A stretch of 64,000 bases of DNA, from assembly GCA_025786725.1 (NCBI GenBank), contig JAHLTZ010000004.1, forward strand, positions 434,001 to 498,000, given 5' to 3'. The DNA is from Syncephalis fuscata (lineage: Eukaryota > Zoopagomycota > Zoopagomycetes > Zoopagales > Piptocephalidaceae). A program made the translations under genes and the position numbers. The notes under the pieces were generated by a model, which did no database searches, had not been told where the DNA came from, and saw only the letters and a list, made by a program, of their open reading frames with translations. Positions 47,809 through 59,357 of this stretch are shown piece after piece. Every line of letters begins with the position of its first letter. The stretch's first letter is position 1.

Positions 47809-49549
47809 TTAAAGGTGGGCAGTCAAATAGTTGCTATGACCTGAGACAATCACTTGATCAAAGTCATCCTTAGTAATAGAATGACACTCAATTGCTGGAT
47901 TGTAACCAAAACGTTTACGAGGATCAACGGCTGCCGTCTTGCCCTTTTCCGTCTTTAGTCCACAGTGATGGTAAAGACCGATGACTACAGCACCGCCTAA
48001 TCCGATGTTATGCTGCAAAGCTACTTGTAGATTTGGTACTTGGCGATCGCCGCACCATCCACGTAATTGCCACACTAGTTCAGCACACTGTGCCAGTCCA
48101 GTGGCTCCTAGTGGGTGGCCTAGTATTTACAGATGTATTAGCTATTGCACACGACTAGTGATCCAATTCATGACGCAACATACCCTTTGAAATAAGACCA
48201 CCCGACGGATTTACTACGCATTTGCCACCAAATGTATTATTATTTTGATCGACCATCAAATGTGCTTGTCCTGGCGCGCATAATCCTAAAGCATCATAGG
48301 TAATTAACTAAACAGAGTGCAAGATAAACAAGGTTATAAAAATAAAAAACAAATATATTTATTTCAAGTCTTACCTCGTTGGCCGAGAAACAATCGTGTA
48401 GTTCTACCACGCCCACTTGCGATGGCGATATGCCTGTTTGCTTATAAACTTGTTCAGCAGCACATCGTGTCATATCGGCACCGGCCAATTCAATAGCACT
48501 TCCTTTAAGTGCCTTTGGAGAATCGGTTGCCATCGTCTGGCCGGCCAACTCAACAGCTTGTGCTTCAAGGCGATGCTCGCGTACAAATGCTTCCGATACA
48601 AGGATAGCCGCGGCACTGCCATCAGACGTAGGGCAGCATTGCAGCATGGTAAGTGGTCCGTGTACAGTACGTGATTTTTTCACCTGATCAAGTGTGTAAA
48701 TGTCGCGGAATTGAGAATAAGGATTGTTGGCACTGAATGTTATTATTAATAAACTATTCTATATCTGTTGCTGCAGAACACTCACCTATGTCGATGGTTC
48801 TTCTCGCCAATCTTCGCCATATGTTCTGGTGTTGCGCCGTATTTCTCGCAGTACTCTATACCGGCGTTACCGAATATCTGGGCTGGTGGCGGGCCTTTGC
48901 TAAATCCACGCGTTTCAGCCATAATCCCAAAGTTCCAATCTATCGACAAAAAATTAAATTATTGTAAGCGCACAGCTTACAATCAATGGTACATCTTTTT
49001 TTGTTACCTAAAGGTGCAGTACGGTCGTTAAACTTTGACGATAAAGATCCTAAACAGCATATCCAACATATTTAATTTATTTTACGTTAATTATAAAACA
49101 TTTTTGTTTACCTGGATCCATCTTCTCAAATCCTAGTGCCAAAACACAATCAGCAGCACCTAGCTCTATTTGCTGACGAGCCATATAGAGGGCGGTACTG
49201 CCCGTACTGCAGTTATTATTTACATTAACAATAGGAATTTGTGTTTGGCCAAACTGATAAAGTGCACGCTGGCCACAAGTACTATCGCCGTAACAGTAAC
49301 CTACGTAGGCCGACTCTACTGCATTGTATTTGATATTAGCATCAATCAATGCCTTGGTAACTGCTTCGCGTGCCATATCTACAGAAACACACGGAAAAGC
49401 GGTATTAGTGTGTTAATAGTTGGTCAAGTGTTCGTGAACAGCCATATAGATACCTGGGTAGTCAAAATTGTCTCGACGTCCCGGCTTTCAAACTTGGTCA
49501 TGCCCACACCAACCACGTACACTTTGTTATGAAGGCGTTGTTTAGTCAT
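47809..49549 (-). CDS. SCP-x-type 3-ketoacyl-CoA thiolase, no SCP2 domain
   Basis: Thiolase of the sterol-carrier-protein-x class, expected to cleave 3-ketoacyl-CoA in peroxisomal beta-oxidation. Seven exons. Landmarks are [13 protein letters not shown], the nucleophile region [70 protein letters not shown] and NIGLGGAVV. Catalytic Cys and His motifs are present. The chain ends soon after the thiolase fold without the SCP2 lipid-transfer domain that animal SCP-x carries. The final tripeptide AHL fits the PTS1 consensus, supporting peroxisomal import. One base is missing near 49460 in exon 1: the reading [10 protein letters not shown] should pass one frame over into NFDYP before the donor. Confidence 0.9.
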
Positions 49550-50570
49550 AGTAAACTAAAGCTTTGAATTATATAGCTTAAAGGAAATAGAGAATAGAAT
49601 TGACAGTAATGGAGTTAAGAATGTTGGTGGTAATAAAGCAGCTGTAGAAAGGCGGGGTAGTTTAATACAAGTGACCGGCAACTCAAATTGCCGATGCGCG
49701 AGCATGTATTGCCTAGTACAAATACAACGTATTTACTATTATTGTCACGATTAGCTGACATATCTATCGGAGTAGCGGGTTTTCCGCGATCTTTTGTGGC
49801 AATTGTTGTTATTATTCGTCTACCTTAAATAAAAACTATAGACAAGTAAATTAAGTCAAAAAAGCAGCTAATAAATATAAATGTAGTAGACATATTTCGA
49901 GTGCATATTACAAAAGTAATTATTGTAAATACTCAATTTAAACACTCAATAATGGCATATTAGTTATAATTCGAATGATTCTACAAGTTACACTGATACA
50001 ATACACTATATTTAATTACTGGTTTATTACAATTTACTTATGATTGTATCAAAAGACTATGTTGATTCAAGAAGAAAATAAAACGTTGAATTAGTCCATA
50101 GTTTTGCAAGTTGTTAACAGCAAACGATGTTGCCGAGTATTGAGGAATATATATATAATGTAATGATAATTCGCTACTATTAACACTTCTATTAATTGAC
50201 TTTCTCTTTCATTAGTCTCGTGCGATGTTGTCTGTAATCCGTAAGTAATAGCGTACATTTGTAACAAACAGTAGAGAGGGGAGGATAGAAAGAAGATTGG
50301 TGGTTAGTAACCATCTCTATTGTGTTATTATCTTTTAATCATTACAACACCACATACACAATTGCAAGCACTACAGAATTATTTTCCATAAACACCTTGT
50401 GTGTACATATAGGAAATGCTTACTTCCAGAAAAGACATGCATACTATATAGTTCTATGAAAAGACGGACTACGTACATATAATAATAATCACGACAGTTG
50501 CTACTACTCTTCTTCTACTATTACTACGACACTACTATTGCTAATATTACTCCTATTACTACTACAAAGA
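49550..50570. other. Intergenic between thiolase and G-alpha 2
   Basis: Thiolase promoter side (49550-49800) and AT-rich DNA with ACT/ATT simple repeats near 50500-50560. No gene or structured RNA is recognised. Confidence 0.4.
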
Positions 50571-52132
50571 CTAAAAGTTGAGTTCTCGAAGATTATCCGT
50601 AAGAATAATATCCTTGACACTATTCATGATGTTGCTAATATGTTTGGTATCGGTGGCGTGTGTGAAATGCGAATACACTGTCTTGTCGGGACTACGGTTA
50701 AGTGCTTCAAAACGTCGCTTAAAGAACACACTAGTTTGTGAAGGATCGTGGTCGTTGCCTATAGTATTAAAATGTTGCAATAACAAAAATACACATGATG
50801 ATTAGTAAGACTGTTAAAATGCCCTTTTATCTATTAGTATTATGTACAATACACACCTTTAAAGTCAGGGAAGTATTGACTAACCGGGCTGTAATGAATT
50901 TTCTTTTTAAACAAATCGACCTTATTCAAGAAAAGAATCACCGAGGTGTGTACAAACCATTGCGAATTACAAATCGAGTCAAATAACATGAGAGCTTCAT
51001 GCATTTGGTTCTATAGTATTATTGATCATTAGTATCAAATTAAAAATAAGATGGCTCATGATGGTCACTTACCGTGTCACGATCTTCAACCAGTACTTGG
51101 TCATATCCACTAATGGCTGCCAAAAACAAAAGAGCTGTCACATCCTCAAAGCAATGAATCCACTTTTTACGTTCAGATCGTTGACCACCCACGTCAAACA
51201 TACTATAATTGCATGTTTAGTAGGGAATGTTGGTTAATTGTTCATTATTTTACTTACCGGTATGTAAGCGCTCCCACATTAAACAGTGTTTCTGTAATAC
51301 CGGTTGTTTTGACACGACAACGTAAAATATCTTGATCGGTTGGAATGTATCCAGGTGCAAATAATCGATCGAGATCATTAAAAAAACTGTTGTAATAAAA
51401 TAATCAAGTATTATTATTATTATTACAATTATTATTAATCTATGTTAAAAACTTACTATTCTGCTGAATCGTTGATAGCACATTCATTAGCTTGAATGAG
51501 ACAGGCTCGTACATTGGCATCGGACCACAAAGAACGTAATGCTACTTGATAATCATGCGGATATGGTTCATTGCGTCTAATGACAGGCACTTGCGAAAAT
51601 AATGACAAATAGCTCTGTCCCTCCATGACAAATACATCGATCAGCTTTCATAATAACTATTATCCCATTATAACTGCTTTTAAACTAATATTAAGCCAGT
51701 TTATCACCACCACCACCACCACATCATCATCATCATCAAGTTTGCTTAAATACACACCATGTTACTAGAATCAGAAAACTGTATTTTCCCTTGCTCCATG
51801 GCTTCCAATAGCAATCGCATACTGTGTAAAAGATTGGTAAAAATGACAATTCGATGTGATTCCCGTTCTAAATCCGTAAATCCTTTGGCATGAATCAAGC
51901 GCATCTGTTTCAAAATGGTTGATTTACCCGATTCACCCGCACCTAAATAAATAAATAAATATTGGTTTATTGGTTTATTGATTAAATGAATATTAATAAA
52001 CAATCATTCACTATATCACTCACCGAGTAATAAAAGTTTCACTTGTGTTTTACTTTTCTTGGCATCCTCACGAATTTGTCGATCAATTTGACGAGAGTGT
52101 CGCTCCTCCGGCGATGCCAGACAGTTCCCCAT
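50571..52132 (-). CDS. Heterotrimeric G-protein alpha subunit 2
   Basis: Second G-alpha, with a different exon structure. Seven exons (52132-52024, 51942-51758, 51644-51457, 51386-51258, 51202-51073, 51010-50857, 50758-50571) give 360 residues, intact. The start [11 protein letters not shown] keeps Gly-2 for myristoylation and a Cys at position 4. Motifs are [39 protein letters not shown] and THATDT, where His replaces the usual Cys or Ala of the guanine-contact loop. The helical domain carries an unusual [15 protein letters not shown] segment. The C-terminus NLRELNF lacks the cysteine at minus four, so receptor specificity should differ from G-alpha 1. 7TM copy C lies 2.4 kb upstream on the same strand. 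Confidence 0.95.
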
Positions 52133-54504
52133 ATCGATGATCTCAACAACAGTGCGTTAGCTGTTCGCTAATAACACCGGCAATAGTGATGATAAGAGTG
52201 ATAGGCGTACGTTCGACGTAAACAGAACGAACTAGTCGAAATGCTATGCTGGTTGCCTATGCCAAGAGGGCCTTTACTAACTAGAATCGAGTATAAACAA
52301 AGATGGCAATAGATTAGGAAAGGACTGTATATATTAATACTAGATGACCATTACACAGGGCAATGGAGGCTAGTAAGACGTGGTTTGCTGATTACAAATA
52401 GCTATACAAATAAAGCCAATAGGAACAAAGAGGAATGACAGACAGTGGTGTAAAGGAAAGTAAAGTGGCGAAGAAAGAGAGAGAGAGAGTAGTGGAGAGG
52501 GATAAACAAGTAGAGTAGTGAAGAGTGTGAGTGAAGAGTGAAGAGAGGCAGAAAAGGGTGAAATAAGGTCTGTAGAGTGGTCTATACTGGTCAGAGCAGC
52601 GATTAGAGACACATGTGCCAATCAAACAATTAGAGTAGATTAATACAATAAAGAGAAATTAATATAAAATGTGTACCTAAGAGCCAACTTATGAATAGTA
52701 AAAGCTATGGACAACAGATACGCTCATCCATCCCTACACCTTTGTACATAGGCACATCTAACACATACAGCAGATACAGCCTACAATACAGTAATATCTG
52801 TTTGTTCGCTGCTGTCTACTGATCGATGTTCTGGCCAGAGGCGACCATCTGATTGGTTACGCGTGTATTTCATCAACCACGCGCTACGCCTTTAATGTAT
52901 TTCGGTGCCAACATGTGTATTGTTGTCATTGTGATTATCGGGTGTACACGTATAAATGATGTGTTACCATTGCTATGAGTGCTGTATACCAAATTATAAA
53001 CGATAGCAATCATAGTTATAATAGCTATGGTGGCAATAATAATATGTATAACATGAAACGATATACCTGGTACCATTAAACAACGGATTGGCACGTGCAT
53101 ACTAGCCACTCGAAGTCATTCTATAGGCCACATCTTACAAATGCAATGCATTACTCACACTTACCTATTTGTTTGTTAATAACCGTTAAGCAACTGTGAC
53201 TATTTTTATAGCGAATCTCGACGATAAAAGAATAGCGGATTGTGGTTCAAAAAGTACAACGTTGAAAGGAGTGCCGCTATTATACTACAGCTACTACAAC
53301 TACTACAATGATTAAAAGATTCAACGCAAAACTGAAGGCGTTAGCGGTAGTATCGTCGCAAGTAGTCAATAATAAAAGTGACAAGGAATCACAGTAATAG
53401 CAAGATACGAATAAGAATAGAGGAGAGAGAGGAGAGAAGCGTGCGTGGCTGTAGAAGCAACGACAAATAAAACGTTTGCAATTGCAGTAGCCACCACTCT
53501 GTCCAGAAAAGAATAGGACTCTGCTAGACGATGAAGGCAATGACCAACTGGACTATAGTGTCGCAAATAGCTATAGGTGTCGTCGTAACAGAGTTGGCAA
53601 CAATAGAATAGTAGTAATAATAGTGTAATAATAGTAGTAAATAGCAGCAGCGATGGCAACAGAGGACAAGAGGCGACAGCTGACACAGAAAAAACCGTAG
53701 AAAGAAAGGCGAGACAAACGAGTAAACGAGTGGCCGGCTGTAAGACTTTGACCAAACTCCGTTCTCTAAAGCGTTTATGGCTACACAAACTAATCCAGAT
53801 ATGCAGAGTGCCGTGTTTCACTCTCGATACGGCATCGATTCATACATTAACAATAGTTTCCCAAGTTGTAATCAGTATTTTCTTCTTTAAATGACTTTTA
53901 TTCCTCCACACGTTCTTCTTCCGACCACGTGGCTACCGTTAAACGGTAAAAGGTTGAAACTAAGTTTATAATGGTTGGCTGAATAACGTAGCTCTCACCT
54001 AAGCGCGGTCACAGCGAGTGCCGAGTGGATGCAGCATGACCTCAAGGCGATGCATTGTAGTCACGGCCATCGCGGTGATGGCATCCAGAAGAAATTAATG
54101 GCGTACAAGTACAACTTGTGACCGTCTAGTAATTAATGAAAATTCAATTACGGCGAAAAAGGAAAACAGCATTTGGCATTGGCAAAAATAGTATTTGTCG
54201 GACATGTAAACAATAAAAACAAGCCAAAAAGGCAATACTTTATTTAGATGGCATCGCGCAGTGCCTCGGACAATTAATGCCGTTTTTCCAATAATATGTG
54301 TTAATGAAAATGATCTGTTCTTATAGGCTTTTTAATTGCATCATCGGCATTAATAAATAGTCTTTTACGTATTTGTTATCACACTCTTTTCGATCGTTTA
54401 TTAATAGTAGGCACTGGACGATACTACACGTGCGAATAGATGTAATAGGAAGAGAAGGGAGGGAGGAAGACGAAGAACATGGGATGACCTATCCTAGTAA
54501 ACAA
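52133..54504. other. Upstream region of G-alpha 2, no gene found
   Basis: Plus strand is purine-rich at 52430-52570 and 53400-53700; long open frames here are low-complexity by-products of that bias. A GTACAC donor-like site on the minus strand near 52672 may belong to a leader intron, but no clear partner was chosen. Nothing else is supportable. Confidence 0.4.
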
Positions 54505-56428
54505 TTATGGATGACCACTGGCGTGGCTAGTGTTGTTGTAGTTATAGAATCTTCCACCATCGGCTCTGGTTGGTGAGGCAGTGGCTGGTGTTGGCATATG
54601 TCCCGACATCACGGCACTGTCGCCCGAGAAGCAAGAATGAGAGCTTTTTGGTGATAGTGCCGTGTGTTTCCTATTAGCACCTGTGCCCGTTTTATTGCTG
54701 CTATCTTTAGGAGTGCCAGAACTTGGACCAAGATCGAGGATAAAGAGAAGAACAATAATGCGTATGGTGTAGCTTAGACGATTGAGAACAATACGAAATA
54801 CTTCGCCACCAACGCTATAGTAACATATGTTTACCACTTCGAGCATGGTCGCGTAAATACAAGTAAATAGCCAAAGAAGCATATTATACAAATATTTGTT
54901 ACCTAAGGTAAGTTATTACACATTAGTATTAATAATGGAATGGAGAGGTAGCAGATGTCTTACTTTAGCCAATGCATCCTGCGTTGATCGGCTAACAATT
55001 GATTTTCGCTGACGGAACCAGAAAATAATGCCTATTAATTGTGATTAAATCACCAATGTTTAAAGTAATTCATTGTTTTAACTTACCATAGTAGGTGAAT
55101 AGGGCCAATACAACATTTGGATGGTAACTACCATAATGGTAATAATTATATAGACATTGGTTCCTGATATAAAGTTGGAGACAAATCCAAAGAGAATAAA
55201 CAAAAAGAATTTGACCATGGCCATAGTGAATGAGCCAATAATGATGTATTTAACAACCTTGAGATAATGGACATTTTGCACACCTTTTACAATAGAGTGC
55301 CTATATAATTGCACAATTTTGGCATAATGTTAGTGCGGTATTGGTTGGTAAAAGAATAGCATACCACAATAAAAGTAACAGATGAAATGCAATATTTGTA
55401 AAAAACTCTAGTACATTGTCTATCCAAATATATGATGGCGTGGCTATTGGTAGTAGTATCTCGCTCATAAAACTAGTAAATAGCATTAGATACAAGCTTG
55501 TTCTACAACTTTTGTTAGACTTACGTATAGAGGAAAGGAACGCAAATGCAAATATCAATGTTCGATACTTTGACATATATCTGCCTGCTCTTATCATCTT
55601 CGTCAGTACGAATATACTACGTAGTAAGAAAAACAGGTTAAGTGCAAATAAAATGTAGATTTGGGCCTTGTAGGTCGGGGATAACATGGAGTCATTCCAT
55701 ATGCCTTGTTCTGCAAAGGTAGTTGGTCAGCGCTTACGTGATCTCAAAGCAATATACTCATAATGATAGCCTACCTTCTCTTATACTAATGGTCATTGCC
55801 GCGTTGTTTGTGTTTTTCTTACGAACGTCAGCATAATCTATTGCGCGCATAAGAGCCATAGGGATGGGCGATTGGCCGCTCGGAAACCAAAATCCGAATG
55901 TAACATAATCGGCACCATAAACACTGCCATCAACGGGCCCTCCCATATTTGCAAGGAGATAGAGCACATTTTCTATCGATACGCCTTTAATAGTTCCCGT
56001 TGATTTTTTGAATTTATAAACCGAGATACCCGGCTAAAACAGTTACATAGTATGTTATCATTTAGAAACAGTTAAACAGTAAGGCTTACATGTACAACGG
56101 TGTGGCATCCGAAAATGGATGCTTGGACAGCATCAACTACAATGGTTAGATTGACCACACCATTTGGATTTGCCGATTGATCAATGATGCTTTTAGCAGT
56201 GTCTATCATTTGTGTTGTAAGTTCGCAGTCGCCATCTTTTTTAAAGGTGGCGTTCACGGCAAGTCCAGTGATAGAGTAAAAGTCGCTGCGGAATTCAAAT
56301 AAATCCTGTGTCGGATAAGTATAGTTTTTACCGCTCACTTGGAAAGTGGCTTCTGATGCTACCAGTTGCGTGTAACAAAGCAAAAGTGTGAGCAGTCCCG
56401 CCGTAAATAAAGTGATCCAGGCTGCCAT
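54505..56428 (-). CDS. 7TM protein with PA-like ectodomain, copy C (divergent, frameshifted)
   Basis: Seven exons at 56428-56090, 56033-55775, 55710-55525, 55472-55365, 55300-55087, 55031-54964 and 54902-54505. Good signal peptide (MAAWITLFTAGLLTLLLC), then VSGKNYTYPTQDLFEFRSD and LTIVVDAVQASIFGCHT, alignable with copy B but far diverged. QGIWNDSMLSPTYK stands where others have PGPWNDVFLS. Exons 3 and 6 keep the family lengths (186, 68). Exons 4 and 5 are each one base short (108, 214), and exon 7 needs one base near 54850 to keep VFT joined to ATMLEVV. Reading through intron 3 (55524-55473) happens to keep one open frame. The long Ser/Thr-rich cytosolic tail (SPKSSHSC, PTPATASPT) is unlike the other copies and could be a phosphorylation region. 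Confidence 0.75.
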
Positions 56429-56963
56429 GGTGCTTGTTAATATGCAAATAGGTGTGTTTGTTTATTGTTTGTTTGTTTGTTTGTGTATATATATATTAAC
56501 AAATATAAGCAAGTATTATTAACGATATTATAGATGAATAATAGAAGGAACTGTAAAGAGAACGAAGAATGCAACCGCCCATGTCGCAATGGTTCGTTAT
56601 CGTTGGAGCTATCATGTGGTTGGTCCATTAAGTGCACAATGGTCCAGAAACTTGTTTTAAATCGGTGCACTGCGTGTGCCTGAAATCATTGCACACCCAC
56701 CGTATACGACACCATTTATGTCAAGGAGAGGTGGGTGAGCACTGCAGTGCGCATGCTATGCACTATGCAGCCGTAGAATAATGATATAGCCTGAGTTTCA
56801 TGCGTCACAAGCTCTACCATTAATCAAGACAAGTGGGAAAATAGCTATGGTTATTCAAAAAAACAGGCTAATTCAAATAGAGCCGTCGCGCCCACATGTA
56901 AACACTTTCTGGCATAAATTACTGCTTTATTATTTATTTGACTTGTGATTGGTTATTACGATA
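56429..56963. other. Spacer between 7TM copies C and D
   Basis: Contains a (TTTG)n run at about 56456-56482 and otherwise unremarkable sequence. It holds the promoter of copy C and the 3' flank of copy D. No gene is seen. Confidence 0.4.
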
Positions 56964-58730
56964 TTAATCCTTGCTTTCTATCATGGTTTGTGAACTTATG
57001 GATTGCTTTGCTATTGTAGAAGATCGACAGATAAAGCCAAATACAAAAAGGAGGGCCACGCTGCGTATTACAGTTCCGAGATTATTTAATATAAGCATTA
57101 TAAGTTGAAGAGTTGGATTATTTGTTTTCATGTTGGCAAGAGCCAGTACAACTGCAATGAAAACAAGAGTAACTCCAACTGCGCATAAAATACAGATTCT
57201 TATCACCTATTCGGATTCACACGAGGTAGTCAGCGGATGAGAAGCGTATGGCGCTTTGTTATTTTCAACCTACCAAGTCTAAGGCATTTTTTGCAGTTTT
57301 GTTTGTAGTAAAATTTGATTTTTTAAACCAGAAAAAAATGTCTAGATGCGTAATAAATCAGCTTTAATGCCACTATATTGAATGTTTACGACTTACTATA
57401 TCCAGCAAATGTTAGAACTGCAATAGCCTGACATACTATTATGCTGATGACGTTTATATTGTACGTCAAAAGTCTCCAATCACTAGGCACAATATCGCTA
57501 ACCAAGCTTCCAAAAGCAATAATAGTGTTAAATAAAAGTGAGATCCATAAAAAATATTTAAATATTACAAGAATTAAGGTTTTTTTTAACTTTATCATAA
57601 GGGAGTGCCTGTTAATAGACAATTAAAGCTTAGCTTTAAGTGTGTGTTTTGGATAATTAATATATATTATATGGCTTACCATAAAAAGAAAAGAAGATGA
57701 AATGAAATGACACCGAAAAAGTTTCGAGTAATAGTCAACCAGATAAACGTTACAGATGTTTGCTTCATTGGAAGACTTATAACAGTGACTTTTATATGTT
57801 TTTTTGTTAGTTTCATCATATAATTAGCATTAGATATTCTTACTTATAGTGCTAGCAAGTCCAAACAAATATATAATCATGTGTTGGTTTAAATCAAATT
57901 GTCGTCTTTTGATAAGCCCGTATACAATTACATAGGTATACAATACAGAGACTATAGTCGCGGCCATTAAACAATATATAAACGCTTCATAGGCTTTTGA
58001 TAAAAAAATGTCATTCCAAGGTCCAAATTCTATAGAAAACATAATAATGCACCTGATTAATAAATGGACACATCTATTTAATTTTGTTGCTTTATTACCT
58101 TCATTAACCGTTGCAATAATTGCTGTGTTTAATTTTTTGCTGATACCAACAGCTTTTTGATAGTCGCTTCTTGATAATAGTGCAATATTAATTGATGAAT
58201 CACTTTGAGCGAATTCTAGATAAAATGTATAATATGGTAGAGACGTGTAGGCACCGAAATTAGGGCCGGGTTCTTGGTAGATCACATATAACATAGTGTC
58301 GATTGAAAAGCTATTTTTAGCGTTCATGTGCCGTCTAAGCTTCCCAATTGCAGTTGACGTCTAATTAGAATGTTAATAAAAATACCGCTATAATACGATA
58401 ATCGTCACCTACATAACCAATTGTTTCGCATCCACATTTGGTTGCTTCATCTTCGTCAACAACAATAATTACACTTGTGATGTTGTCCAATTTTACACTA
58501 TCCAATGCAGAACGAGCTGTATCAAGAACAGATGGCAATATTTCACATGATGCATTCATATTAAACACAGCATCTACTAAAACACCATGAGTTGTATACG
58601 GTGTAACCTCAACTTCGAACAAATCTTGTGTGTGATATTGAAATGTTTGATTGCCCACACGAACCACCGCAGCGCTAAAAACCAATGGGATGCAACATAA
58701 CAATAAAACGAACACTTTTACAACCAGCAT
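56964..58730 (-). CDS. 7TM protein with PA-like ectodomain, copy D (intact)
   Basis: Seven exons (58730-58413, 58360-58099, 58029-57844, 57788-57680, 57608-57397, 57341-57274, 57206-56964) join in frame to 465 residues. The start is the ATG opening MLVVKVFVLLLCCIPLVFSA, a clean signal peptide; in-frame upstream ATGs lack one. The ectodomain is close to copies B and E in exon 1 (VRVGNQTFQYHTQDLFEVEV) but diverged from exon 2 onward. FGPWNDIFLSKAYEAFIYC marks the start of TM1. Exons 2, 3, 4 and 6 have exactly the family lengths; exon 5 is one codon shorter. The tail is short, ending MIESKD. With copy B it shows the family is under constraint to keep a full 7TM frame. Confidence 0.8.
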
Positions 58731-59357
58731 GTTTGCACAGGTCAATGTATTCGTTATATATAGTAGTGATAGTGTTAAGAAAACGTTTGTATATTTGAGA
58801 AGACAACAATGAAGATCGGCGGAGTTAATGTCAGTTCTAAACATTAAATCGACGCCCAACGTTTTATAAAGCATAGGATTAGTCCTTGTTGGCTATTCTA
58901 GTTGGTTTCAGGTTGCATAAAAGTCGCCTATACTCGAACTTCAATTGTATTCTTGGCATTCGGTATTTTTAGCTCATGTGATTGGTTTGATTATTTAATT
59001 CCATTGTCACCTATTAGAAGAATCATAAATTAGAACAATTCAATTAATTCAGACTTTACCATCTTAATACATTTTTTGTTGCTTTTACGGTCCAAATATC
59101 CATTTGGATTAATTATCACACATCTGTCTATATATACTTTATGTCTTGTGTAAACTCATGTTATATTTGTACATTTTTCAGTTACTGAATACTTGTTTTT
59201 ATATATTTTATTCTATTTATGCAGAAAAATCTACGTGTTTGGAAATAGTTTGTTGATAGTATATTACATTTGTGTTTTATAATTAAATATAATTGCTATT
59301 GTCGACATAATAAACAGCATCAAGTGATTTTTCATTACTGACAAACCATGTACTAAT
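58731..59357. other. Spacer between 7TM copies D and E with shared 3' flank
   Basis: The part from about 59160 to 59357 matches the 3' flank of copy B (43809-44060) and of the right inverted-repeat arm, including the downstream frame with ITRLPYLIKLVHGLSV. The rest is promoter DNA of copy D. Confidence 0.6.

Noticed and set aside
53280-53821. A 151-codon minus-strand frame with hydrophobic stretches
   Set aside because: Pyrimidine-rich bias of the G-alpha 2 upstream region explains it; no start context, conserved motif or second copy.
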